A DNA stretch of 64,000 nucleotides from Streptococcus uberis (GTDB taxonomy: Bacteria; Bacillota; Bacilli; Lactobacillales; Streptococcaceae): contig NZ_JRQN01000001.1 of the NCBI RefSeq assembly GCF_000785785.1, positions 62,001 to 126,000 of the forward strand, written 5' to 3'. Of this stretch, positions 33,857 to 42,165 are shown piece after piece. The translations under genes and the position numbers were made by a program. Each line of letters opens with the position of its first letter. Positions within the stretch are counted from its first letter, which is position 1. The notes under the pieces were generated by a model that made no database searches, was not told the DNA's origin, and was given only the letters and a program-made list of their open reading frames with translations.

Positions 33857-34925
33857 ATGAGACGTGACTTACTTTTAGAAAAAATTGAAGAATATAAAAC
33901 GATTATGCCTTGGTATGTTTTGGAATATTATCAGTCCAAATTATCAGTGCCTTACAGTTTTACAACTTTATATGAATATCTTAAGGAATATAAACGTTTC
34001 TTTGATTGGTTAATTGATGCTGATATCTCAAATGCTGCTAAAATTGCTGATATTGATTTATCTACTTTAGAACATCTGACTAAGAAAGATATGGAGGCTT
34101 TTGTTCTCTACTTACGGGAACGTCCTTCTCTTAATACTTACTCAACTAAGTCTGGTGTTTCGCAAACAACCATTAACAGAACTTGTCAGCCTTATCTATC
34201 TCTACAAGTATTTGACTGAGGAGGTTGAAAATGACCAAGGAGAACCTTATTTCTACCGAAATGTTATGAAAAAGGTCTCTACAAAGAAGAAAAAAGAAAC
34301 CTTAGCCTCACGTGCGGAAAATATCAAGCAAAAACTCTTTTTAGGCGATGAAACCATGGAATTTCTGGAGTACGTCGATAATGAATACGAGAATTTGCTG
34401 TCAAACAGGGCTAAATCATCTTTCCGAAAAAATAAGGAACGTGATCTTGCTATTATTGCACTACTTCTTGCATCCGGCGTTCGACTTTCAGAAGCTGTAA
34501 ACCTTGACATGAAGGACCTAAACTTGAAAATGATGGTCATCGAAGTAACCCGTAAGGGTGGCAAACGTGACTCAGTTAACGTTGCTGGCTTTGCTAAACC
34601 ATACCTCGAGAACTACTTGGCTATCCGCAAGAACCGTTACAAGGCGGAAAAACAAGACCTTGCTTTCTTTCTAACGGAGTATCGTGGTGTTCCTAATCGA
34701 ATTGATGCCTCTTCTATAGAAAAACTGGTTGCTAAGTACTCACAAGACTTCAAAATCCGAGTGACGCCCCATAAACTACGCCATACACTGGCAACCAGGC
34801 TGTATGATGCAACTAAGTCCCAAGTCTTAGTCAGCCACCAATTAGGCCATGCCTCTACACAGGTTACTGACCTCTATACCCATATCGTCAATGACGAACA
34901 AAAAAATGCTCTAGATAAATTATGA
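33857..34925 (+). pseudogene. xerS: Tyrosine recombinase XerS, frameshifted in the N-terminal/catalytic linker
   Basis: XerS resolves chromosome dimers at dif_SL with FtsK. The first frame ([25 protein letters not shown]... [11 protein letters not shown]) ends at 34219. From about 34200 another frame continues [27 protein letters not shown] to 34925. A net two-base loss (or one-base gain) near 34183-34198 explains it. Every catalytic residue region is present downstream: Arg in SGVRLSEA, Lys in RKGGKRD, HKLRH, HQLGH and the nucleophile Tyr in TDLYTH. Expected intact length is 356 residues. Because loss would impair chromosome segregation, a sequence error is quite likely. Confidence 0.9.
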
Positions 34926-34958
34926 CATAACTATATTTATGTAAATTATTATAACTTT

Positions 34959-34991
34959 AAAAAAGTGAACTGTCAATAGTCCACTTTTTTT
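34959..34991. terminator. Terminator between xerS and the convergent oxidoreductase
   Basis: AAAAAAGTGAACT pairs with AGTCCACTTTTTT (one mismatch), T run on the + strand. Confidence 0.85.
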
Positions 34992-34998
34992 GTTGTAT

Positions 34999-35935
34999 TT
35001 ATTTGATACTTTCCCCATTTGATAATGGTGGTAAACTTGTTCCTTCTGGTGCGGTGTAGACATTTTTTAATCCTGAAGTCCAATGAACATTTTTTACTTG
35101 TTCTGGAGTGATTTCATGGATAATGGTATCGCCTTTGCCTTCGGAAATTTTCTTACCAAATTCTGGATCTATTAGAGTTCCGCGGCCAACAGCAATTAAA
35201 TCACAGTATGTTTCAACTGCGTTTTGTGCACTTTCATGATCAAAAACACCACCAACCAAAATTAATTTTGTCTGAGCATCTAGAATCTCTTGATAATACT
35301 CACCGAAGCTCTTCTCTCCACCAATTGGTGTTGAAGCGTAGCCATTCCATAAGGAAAGATGGATATAATCCAATTCGCGTTTGATGACTTCTTTGATTAG
35401 TTCTAGGCCTTCAAGATAGGTATAGCCAACTGTTTCATCATGAATTTCTTCTGGACTAAAACGATAACCGACGATGAAATTGTCAGGTGCGTATTCAGCG
35501 ATGACACGTTTTACTTCGTCAACTACAGCTAATGGAAAAGTCATTCGTTTTTGGAGACTGCCGCCCCATTTATCTTCTCTATGGTTTGAAAATTCAGAGA
35601 AAAATTGTTGAATGCCATAATGGTTAGCTCCATGAATTTCAACACCATCAAATCCAGCATCGATTGCTCGCTTGGTTGAACGACCGAAATCTTTGATAAT
35701 CTCTTCAATTTCCTCATTAGTCATTTCACGAACAGGATAATTTAGGAAATCATAATCAATTGCTGAAGGTGCTAAGACTTCTTTACCTTTAGCAGCACGG
35801 CCCATTGCTTCACGTCCGCCATGGTGAATTTGGAGAATTGCTTTATTGCCATCTTTTTTGAGAGCTTTGGCAATTTGTGTAATAGAGTTAAGGTGTTCAT
35901 CATCATAAATACCTAATTGTTCAGGTAATTTTCTT
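34999..35935 (-). pseudogene. NADH:flavin oxidoreductase (Old Yellow Enzyme family), 5'-truncated
   Basis: On the - strand the frame opens without a proper start near 35935 (LPEQLGIYDDEHLNSITQIAKALKKDGNKAILQIHHGGREAMGRAAKGK) and runs to 34999. It shows OYE hallmarks: the substrate-binding HHGGR, the FDGVEIHGANHYGIQQFFS loop, and the FMN-phosphate site LVGGVFDHESAQ... DLIAVGRGTLIDPEF. Full-length relatives are about 400 residues, so roughly the first 70-80, including the FMN-binding start of the barrel, are missing. An internal Met could start a 268-residue product, but it would lack part of the barrel. The cut lies only about 2 kb from dif. Confidence 0.82.
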
Positions 35936-35969
35936 ATATTTTAACATATTGGACAAGGTCAGAGTAATA

Positions 35970-36000
35970 AAAAAGCAATCCGTATTGGGATTACTTATTA
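35970..36000 (-). terminator. Terminator of the TPR-MazG-ParB-like operon
   Basis: AAGCAATCC / GGATTACTT stem (one mismatch) followed on the - strand by a T run. It overlaps the stop of the last gene. Confidence 0.75.
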
Positions 36001-36611
36001 AAGTAATGATTGCAATAGTCAATCCATTTGGTTTGATATTCTGCATGGCTTAGAACTGACATATCAGAAATTGATTCTATCTGCCGTTTCTTAGCTTCTT
36101 GGACAAAATCGAAAATATAAGCATCAGCTTGGCTGTCATATATATAAACATCTTGAATGCCTTTATCCAAAGCAACTTTTAAACGACTGTGTCCATCTAA
36201 TGAAATGAATCGTCCATGATTATCCTTAGTAACTGGAACAATGACATCTTCTGCTGTATTGATAAATGAGGCTACTGCCTGATATTTTTCTTGATTGATA
36301 TAGAATTGTGATGGCTGAATCTCTAGGATGGGAATGCGATGGACAACTTTAGGTTTAAACTGAACAATAAGCTGATGTTCCTTATCATAGAATTCATTAA
36401 TATGTTCTGCATTAAAACGGAATTCGTTAATAACTGCTAAGTAATGGTCCGGATTTGGTCCAGTTATAATGGCACTTTTGCTTGAGATAATTTTGACTTC
36501 ATATGGGAATTCTTGATTAACTAAAAAGCAACCGTGTTGATTTAGAGCTTCTTTAGAAAATCGTGAATCAGCATAGGTGTTTATTCTGGAAACTTCTAAA
36601 ATATTGGTCAT
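35991..36611 (-). CDS. ParB/Srx-fold nuclease-like protein, hypothetical
   Basis: 206 residues. The region from about 92 to 160 (HRIPILEIQPSQFYINQEKYQAV... VIVPVTKDNHGRFISLDGHSRLKVALDKGIQDVYIYD) has the ParB N-terminal/sulfiredoxin-like fold, with the characteristic DGHSRLKVA box that in ParB/Noc binds CTP or metal. There is no ParB helix-turn-helix, so it is not a partition protein. The first 90 residues match nothing I know. Its start overlaps the MazG-like gene by 4 bases (ATGA), and it is the last gene of a three-gene cassette. Function unknown. Confidence 0.7.
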   Translation of the reverse strand: MTNILEVSRINTYADSRFSKEALNQHGCFLVNQEFPYEVKIISSKSAIITGPNPDHYLAVINEFRFNAEHINEFYDKEHQLIVQFKPKVVHRIPILEIQPSQFYINQEKYQAVASFINTAEDVIVPVTKDNHGRFISLDGHSRLKVALDKGIQDVYIYDSQADAYIFDFVQEAKKRQIESISDMSVLSHAEYQTKWIDYCNHYFNK

Positions 36612-36946
36612 AGTGCTGTCTTTTCTTTTTGTAAATAATTTAGTAAATTTTCTTTTCTTCCGTATTTTAATGATGCCATTTTGTCTTTTTCAAGAATGAC
36701 AGCTTCTAAATCAATATTATTTATAGCTGCAATTGCAATACTATAGTGAATAATGTCTGATAATTCTTTGGCTAGTGCTTCAGCAGGATTTATATCTGAA
36801 CTTTTACGTCCATTTTTTATATTTAATACTTGTGCAACTTCTCCTACTTCTTCAACTAATTTCATAAATAGACCTTGGTCACCTTTATGAAATTGGTAGA
36901 CTTCTGTTAAATAGTTTTGATACTTCTTAATGGTTAACTTACTCAA
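36608..36946 (-). CDS. MazG-like nucleotide pyrophosphohydrolase
   Basis: A 112-residue all-alpha NTP-PPase: FMKLVEEVGEVAQVLN and ALAKELSDIIHYSIAIAAINNIDLEAVILEKDKM supply the EExxE and ExxD metal sites. Such proteins hydrolyse modified or excess (d)NTPs to monophosphates. It is sandwiched between a TPR gene (8-base overlap) and the ParB-like gene (4-base overlap), indicating tight translational coupling. A second, unrelated MazG-like pseudogene is at 6846-7184. Confidence 0.85.
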   Translation of the reverse strand: MSKLTIKKYQNYLTEVYQFHKGDQGLFMKLVEEVGEVAQVLNIKNGRKSSDINPAEALAKELSDIIHYSIAIAAINNIDLEAVILEKDKMASLKYGRKENLLNYLQKEKTAL

Positions 36947-37450
36947 ATGGTAATTCTCCTAATTTAATTTCAATTTCTTTAAGACCAATGTCTTCTCCTA
37001 CTTTTTCAAATAGTTTATAGGCATGGTTATATACTATTCTTGCATCTTCTATTTTTCCTTTACTTTGATAAATATCACCCACCCCCCTGTAAGCACATGC
37101 TTGTGCAATAAGGTCATCTGTTTTCAAAGCCTGCTCAAGTGATAATTGCATATAAAGCATAGCTTTGTAATGATTACCTAACTTTAATCTCAAAAAGCCT
37201 TGTTCATAATTATTAACAGCATTTTTTAACAAATCATCCTTAAAATATTTATCAATAATCTGTTTTTCTTCTTGAATTAGTTCGATAGCTTGCTCATAAT
37301 TTTCAAATTGCAAATTGAGGTAACCCATTAGATTTAAAAAATTATAATTCTTGCAATTTTCTAGTTGAAAATCATTTTTACTAATTGGTAAGCTTCTTCA
37401 TACTGGCCTTTAAAAAAATAATCCCAAGATTTGCTTATATTATCCGTCAT
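36939..37450 (-). pseudogene. Tetratricopeptide-repeat protein, frameshifted
   Basis: It starts at ATG 37450 (MTDNISKSWDYFFKGQYEEAYQLVK) after AAAGGAGATTGGT. The printed frame stops near 37361. One A restored in the run near 37378 gives NDFQLENCKNYNFLNLMGYLNLQFENYEQAIELI and runs to 36939. Total about 170 residues with three to four TPR helical pairs, for example ALKTDDLIAQACAYRGVGDIYQSKGKIEDARIVYNHAYKLFE. TPRs mediate protein-protein contacts. It heads the cassette with MazG-like and ParB-like genes; TPR/MazG/ParB-fold genes together suggest a nucleotide-sensing or stress unit, but nothing is proven. Confidence 0.72.
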
Positions 37451-37511
37451 ACCAATCTCCTTTTTCAAGTTATTTTGGATGCTAAATCCAATCTTAAATT
37501 TATTATACCAA

Positions 37512-37537
37512 AAAACAAGCCTGAGCTTGTTTTTTTC
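37512..37537 (-). terminator. Terminator of the trmB-like/tauE/ocd operon
   Basis: AAAACAAGC / GCTTGTTTT perfect stem with a CTGA loop just past the cyclodeaminase stop. Confidence 0.85.
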
Positions 37538-37538
37538 T

Positions 37539-38534
37539 TTATATGTCAAATTGGGTTCCAATACCTATTTCTTGTGCTTTTTCGACAATTAATTGAGCTG
37601 TTACGATATCTAAGACTGCTGAACCGACACTCTTAAAGACTGTGATATCACTTGCTGATTGGCGTCCCTGAATTTGTCCTAATAAGAATTGGCCAATTTC
37701 TCCAGTATAGTCAGTTAGTTCAAGCAATCCTTCTTTGATAGGTGTTTGAATGTCTCCTGCTTCTGCTAAGACCCCATCACTAGTATCAAAGATAACTGCA
37801 TCAGCTTTGACTAGTAATTCTTTAGGTAACTCTAACATTTCTGGTGTATAAGCACCAATACCATTGATATGGGCACCAGCTTTCACGTCCTCAGCATTAA
37901 AGGTATTAACTTTTGAGGTTGTAACTGTTGTGACAATATCAGAATCTGCTACTGCTTCTTTTGCTGTTTGGACAGCATAGATTTTTGTAGTAAAGGTATC
38001 TTTCATATCTGCTGATAATTGTTGTGCAAAAGCTTTTGCACGGTCAAAATCAATATCAAAGACTTTTAATCCTTCCAGTTGTCGTGCGGTCATCATGGCG
38101 ATGGCTTGTTGGTAGCCTTGGCCACCGGTTCCAATTAAGCCAGCAATTTTTGCATCTGGATTTGAAAATTCTTCTGTCGCAGCGCCTTGGATGGCAGCTG
38201 TGCGTAATTGTGTTAAATAAGTACCATCTAAGATAGCTGAGACAATCCCTGTTTCTGGATCCAAAGCAACCATAGTTGCTGGAACAGAAGGTAACCCTTT
38301 GTCAATATTACCAGGATAGACGGAAACAATTTTCACACCTAGGGCATTTTGATCACCTTTAGTCACAGCTGGCATATAAAGACTTTGACCTTTAAAATCA
38401 GTTACATCTAAGTTAGTGCGTAGAGGTACAGTTGCATTTCCACTAGTGTATAATTTGCTGGCTTCTTTGGCTGCTTTAATAGCATCAGTCATTGAAAAGC
38501 ATTTTTGAATATCATTTTTAGTTAAAATTAACAT
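37539..38534 (-). CDS. Ornithine cyclodeaminase/mu-crystallin family protein
   Basis: 331 residues. Family features: the N-terminal MTDAIKAAKEASKLYTSG, MPAVTKGDQNALGVKIVSVYPGN, the strand TQLRTAAIQGAATEEFS and the NAD-binding Rossmann loop LIGTGGQGYQQAIAMM. This family includes ornithine cyclodeaminase, alanine dehydrogenase and ketimine reductases, and sequence alone cannot pick the substrate. It is the last gene of an operon with a TauE-type exporter and a TrmB-type regulator, so the three may handle a common amino- or sulfo-acid. The start follows AAAGAGGATTATT. Confidence 0.88.
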   Translation of the reverse strand: MLILTKNDIQKCFSMTDAIKAAKEASKLYTSGNATVPLRTNLDVTDFKGQSLYMPAVTKGDQNALGVKIVSVYPGNIDKGLPSVPATMVALDPETGIVSAILDGTYLTQLRTAAIQGAATEEFSNPDAKIAGLIGTGGQGYQQAIAMMTARQLEGLKVFDIDFDRAKAFAQQLSADMKDTFTTKIYAVQTAKEAVADSDIVTTVTTSKVNTFNAEDVKAGAHINGIGAYTPEMLELPKELLVKADAVIFDTSDGVLAEAGDIQTPIKEGLLELTDYTGEIGQFLLGQIQGRQSASDITVFKSVGSAVLDIVTAQLIVEKAQEIGIGTQFDI

Positions 38535-38549
38535 AATAATCCTCTTTCC

Positions 38550-39415
38550 TTATTTTTTCAACATGCCATAAGCACTATAGAGCAAGATAAAGGCAACAAA
38601 CCATTGAAGAATTGAGACATTTAAGCTTGTTACAACAAATACTGCACAGAGAACGCCTAGTACACCAAAAGTCGAGGTGAAAAGGGTAATTTTACGGCTG
38701 TACTCACCTGATTTCACAAATTGAACACTTCCAACAGGTACTGAGAAAGTTGCTGCACCCATCATAATTGGGAAAGCGACTGCTGGATTTAAGCCAAGTA
38801 AGTAAACAGTAATCATGGTAAGGGCATATGATCCAATTCCGATGTTGTTTAAGGCTCCGAAAATGGCTAGCGCGATAGCCGCAATGACAAGTTTTAAGCC
38901 AGTTAGTTCAGTAGCATTACCACCACCAGGTAACCATCCAAACTTACCACCGAAGATAATCAAGGCAGCAATAATCATACCTATCCCAATAGAATATTTC
39001 AGTTTTTCAGCTGGAAGCTTAACAGCGAATTTTGCACCAAAGTATGACCCAACCATTTGGCTGATAATACAAACAACTAATGTCACAATTGAAACTTGGA
39101 TGCTTGTGATATAGCAAGTGCCATAACAGCAACAGGAATGGTACATTGTGTATTAAGAGTTCCTGGTAATTTTTTAACACTTGTCCAATTAAGTTTTGGA
39201 TACAAGCTGGTACTGATGGCGAAGTCTGAAATACCAACAGTTGAAAGGAAGAAAATAATAGCACTACTGATAGGTAGCACACCTGTTTTAGCAGGTTCAG
39301 CCATTACTTCTTTTTTATGGCTTATTAAGTCTTTGATAAAAATAAAAGCAAAATAAGCATTGACAACGATAACGAGAAATAATAATAGATTTTTGAAAGT
39401 CATGGTATTCTCCAT
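38550..39415 (-). pseudogene. TauE/SafE family sulfite/organosulfonate exporter-like protein, frameshifted
   Basis: The N-terminal part (39415 leftward: NLLLFLVIVVNAYFAFIFIK... ISSAIIFFLSTVGISDFAISTSLYPKL) stops at 39083. The C-terminal part (YITSIQVSIVTLVVCIISQMVGSYFGAKFAVKLP... to 38550) is in another frame. One T restored near 39110 gives VMALAYITSIQVSI and a 287-residue protein with about eight helices in two halves, typical of the TauE/SafE (DUF81) permeases. Members export sulfite, sulfoacetate or related acids. The gene abuts the TrmB-like regulator (shared base 39415). Confidence 0.82.
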
Positions 39416-40200
39416 TAGAATATTTTCCGGATACCTTCAAAATCGTTTCCATAGGCGCGTGCCAATTCTTGACCATGTTCTTGAATGATCTTTAATGTAT
39501 ATGCATCGTGTTTAACATATTCTTTTGCTAAGAGACGCATTGCTTTATTGTGAGACCAAATCACATCACATGTTTGATCTAAGGTCCCAAATAATACAAT
39601 ATCATCATCGCAGATCAAGTTAACCCAACGCCCACCCATATCTTCAAGTTTATCTGTCTCGAATCCATGAGGGTAAAAACGTTTAAAAGGTAGAGTATAA
39701 TGACCACTGGGACTAAATAAAATACAAACGAATACTTCTAGTCTGGCTTCTGCTTCTTTTAAAGCATTAATAATAGTGGGAGTTAAACTCTCTTCCCATA
39801 TTTGGATATAAAGACTTTCTTTGGCATGTTCAATCATATATAACATTTTATGTTGGACTGCATCTTTATTTTCTAATTGCCACAGTAAGGTATCGTCTTC
39901 TTTTTCTTTAATAACAGATAAGTGATCATCTAAATATTGAATATCGCCAAGTGTCGTTTGTTTGAGCATGCTAACAAATTCTTCTGGCGAAATGGCTGAG
40001 TATATCTTTGGTTCACTTTTATTAACTAAAACGACTCCCTTTTTCACTAAAGTTTCTAAATTATTATAAACTTTAGACCTAGGAACACCAGATTTTTTAC
40101 TGACCTCATACCCTGTCATGGAACCATTTTCCACTAGACTAAGGTATATATTGGTTTCAGACTCGGTATAGCCGAATTGTTTCATTTTTTTAACCAACAT
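39415..40200 (-). CDS. TrmB-family transcriptional regulator
   Basis: 261 residues from ATG 40200, which follows GAGGAGTAAAT; an in-frame start 23 codons upstream lies in the promoter. The TrmB winged helix (KKMKQFGYTESETNIYLSLVENGSMTGYEVSKKSGVPRSKVYNNLETLVKKGVV) is followed by a C-terminal effector domain (KESLYIQIWEESLTPTIINALKEAEARLEVFVCILFS). In archaea TrmB senses sugars; in Firmicutes ligands vary. It heads the operon with the TauE-like exporter and the cyclodeaminase. The palindrome over its promoter suggests autoregulation. Confidence 0.88.
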   Translation of the reverse strand: MLVKKMKQFGYTESETNIYLSLVENGSMTGYEVSKKSGVPRSKVYNNLETLVKKGVVLVNKSEPKIYSAISPEEFVSMLKQTTLGDIQYLDDHLSVIKEKEDDTLLWQLENKDAVQHKMLYMIEHAKESLYIQIWEESLTPTIINALKEAEARLEVFVCILFSPSGHYTLPFKRFYPHGFETDKLEDMGGRWVNLICDDDIVLFGTLDQTCDVIWSHNKAMRLLAKEYVKHDAYTLKIIQEHGQELARAYGNDFEGIRKIF

Positions 40201-40216
40201 ATTTACTCCTCGTTTT

Positions 40217-40269
40217 ATATAGTAGCTACTTATAGTAACTACTATATTCTTGTAAGCGATTTTTGTCAA
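40217..40269 (-). promoter_or_regulatory. Promoter and palindromic operator of the trmB-like operon
   Basis: On the - strand TTGACA (40264-40269), 17 bases, TATAGT (40241-40246). A perfect 9-bp inverted repeat, ATATAGTAG (40217-40225) and CTACTATAT (40239-40247), covers the -10 box. A TAGTAGC/GTAACTA-type internal repeat lies between the arms. A regulator bound there would block initiation. Confidence 0.78.
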
Positions 40270-40318
40270 TAGATTTTGTGAACTTTTTAACGTTTTTTTG
40301 AAAAATATTTCACGAAGT

Positions 40319-40343
40319 CAAAAAAAGCCTATGAAATAGGCTC
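40319..40343 (-). terminator. Terminator of the gene at 40353
   Basis: AGCCTAT / ATAGGCT perfect stem, GAA loop, T run on the - strand. Confidence 0.85.
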
Positions 40344-40352
40344 TTTACATTT

Positions 40353-41248
40353 TTATAATGTTTTTTTATCAAAATAATATGCCATTTGTTTAATAGCTAT
40401 TATTAATGACGTTGCATCATTATTTTTAAGTAACTCAGGACTATGCATATCTACTAACAATTGGTTGAGTTGATCAAATTGCTTTAAAGTATATAAACAC
40501 TTTGCTTTATCCATTAAAAACTTTATTTTATAAAAATTAGTTCTTGCTAGTCCATCACCTTCCTCTAACTTTGCTACAAGTGCTTTTGAGAATTCTTTAA
40601 ATTGACTTGGGTCATCAGTCCAAATAATTTTATTTTGCTGCACCTGATAGCCAACTGTTCGTGCAGTATCAGTTAATAGTTTATTATAGGCTTTAAGAAA
40701 GTCTTTATCAGAGGCTTTGCGAAAATTGTTTACAATGACATATCGACTTGTAAAATAAATCAATAAATACAGTAAACAGAATCCTATTCCTAATAGAATT
40801 GAACTATATTTTTCCATAATATAAAAGAGAATGGTCATGCCGATTAATGCAACTACCCAGTCAACAAATCTATTGCCTTCTTTATAGTTTACTTTTCTAA
40901 AATCACTAGCGTTTGTTTTGCCTAGATTATTTAGCTGAGTTATGAGATTATTTTTAGCATACTGATGATCATACTGGGCTGATTCAAAAAAATCAAAATG
41001 TCCAATATGATAAGTTTGCAGGGGCATGTTATATGTTTGGAATTTTACTTTTCTAGGACTTGCTTTGACTGCTGCAATACTTTCAAAGGGATAGATGTAA
41101 ATGAATGGATTAATAACTTGTTCAAGACTGGTAAAGCCTTGGGCAGCTTCCTCCTCCCATTTCATAAAAAATGATTTAGAACATGTAATACATGATCTAA
41201 ATTCTGCTCATAGAGATGATCATTTTCTTTATTGTTTATATAACTCAT
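40353..41248 (-). pseudogene. Membrane protein of unknown function, frameshifted near the N-terminus
   Basis: A good start exists at ATG 41248 (MSYINNKENDHLYEQNLDHVLHVLNHF) after AAGGGGAGTCG, but it stops after 28 codons. One T restored in the run near 41168 joins it to FMKWEEEAAQGFTSLEQVINPF and the frame to 40353, about 298 residues in all. Two adjacent membrane helices (VVALIGMTILFYIMEKY and ILLGIGFCLLYLLIYF) separate soluble N- and C-terminal parts. The C-terminal part is helical and repeat-like (AKCLYTLKQFDQLNQLLVDM). I do not recognise the family. Confidence 0.6.
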
Positions 41249-41281
41249 CGACTCCCCTTCAATCTTTTCCAAGTTACTATT

Positions 41282-41800
41282 TTATTTAAATGCTCCATAC
41301 CTACCTAACATATCAAAACATAATTGAACCTTACCTAAGTGGTATGGGATAAATGTTCCATCTGCCATCATTTGAAAAATTTCCTGACGACTAGCCCACT
41401 TAACAGCTTGTACTTCTTCTTCTTGTAAGGTCAGATTATTTAAATCGACATCAGCAATAACTAAAAAGGTATCATCGAAGCCTTGCTCGAAATTTATAGT
41501 AAACTGCGGTCTCGATTTAGATAAATCAATGGAGATTCCTAATTCTTCCTGAGCTTCTCTCATGATGGCTTGCTGTGGTGTTTCGCCTGCTAAGGCACTG
41601 CCACCTACGGAAACATCCCACATGTTTGGAAAACCTTCTTTATTTTTTTGGCGTTGCTGAATCAACATGTCACCTTTGGTATTAAAAATACAAAGATGAA
41701 CTACTAAGTGAAGGTCACCTTCTTTAAATTGATTCCCGCGAATCATTGTACGACCGGTTTTGACCCGTTGGTTATCATATATATCCCAAATTTCTGGCAT
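41282..41800 (-). CDS. NUDIX hydrolase
   Basis: 172 residues. The Nudix box is clear: GGSALAGETPQQAIMREAQEELGI, fitting GX5EX7REUXEEXGU, which binds the metal-diphosphate. N-terminal EIWDIYDNQRVKTGRTMIRG and GDLHLVVHLCIFNTKGDMLIQQRQKNKEGFPNMWDVSVGG resemble the IPP-isomerase-like Nudix subgroup (YfcD type). The substrate is some nucleoside-diphosphate-linked compound, unknown. It lies 14 bases from the upstream DUF5655-like gene and is probably co-transcribed. Confidence 0.92.
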   Translation of the reverse strand: MPEIWDIYDNQRVKTGRTMIRGNQFKEGDLHLVVHLCIFNTKGDMLIQQRQKNKEGFPNMWDVSVGGSALAGETPQQAIMREAQEELGISIDLSKSRPQFTINFEQGFDDTFLVIADVDLNNLTLQEEEVQAVKWASRQEIFQMMADGTFIPYHLGKVQLCFDMLGRYGAFK

Positions 41801-41814
41801 AAGTAATCTCCTCT

Positions 41815-42165
41815 TTACATTTGGTATGCTTCTTTGATTAAGTCTAATAATTCTTGATCAATATCATCAACATGATGTATTCGAATTGAATTGTGGTAAC
41901 GATTCTTTGAAATTTGTTCTGTTTTTGTCAACTGCTCATGGGTCAGTGGATGATCACTTACGATATTTAAATCTATCCATTTCTTCTTAGGATGAACACC
42001 TAAAAATGCTCGTTTCTTAACAATATGTAAACTTGTTTTTTTCACTTCAATCATTGGCTCAGCATATGTCTGAATATCTTTAATAAGCATTTCGTATATT
42101 TTTAATACATGTTCCTCTTTATTTTGAAATAAAGAGTCGAGAGAATAGTCACTATTCTTTATCAT
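41815..42165 (-). CDS. DUF5655 domain protein
   Basis: 116 residues. The sequence (LFQNKEEHVLKIYEMLIKDIQTY... IEVKKTSLHIVKKRAFLGVHPKKKWIDLNIVSDHPL... RYHNSIRIHHVDDIDQELLDLIKEAY) fits DUF5655, a small alpha/beta domain of unknown function often found in prokaryotic stress or mobile contexts. It shares one base with the end of the histidine-kinase gene, so it is probably the fifth gene of the Bce-like operon. Confidence 0.72.
   Translation of the reverse strand: MIKNSDYSLDSLFQNKEEHVLKIYEMLIKDIQTYAEPMIEVKKTSLHIVKKRAFLGVHPKKKWIDLNIVSDHPLTHEQLTKTEQISKNRYHNSIRIHHVDDIDQELLDLIKEAYQM

Noticed and set aside
35991-36611. ParB-like protein as part of a partition system or integrated plasmid.
   Set aside because: It lacks the ParB helix-turn-helix, there is no ParA and no parS-like repeat; only the ParB/Srx-type box is present.
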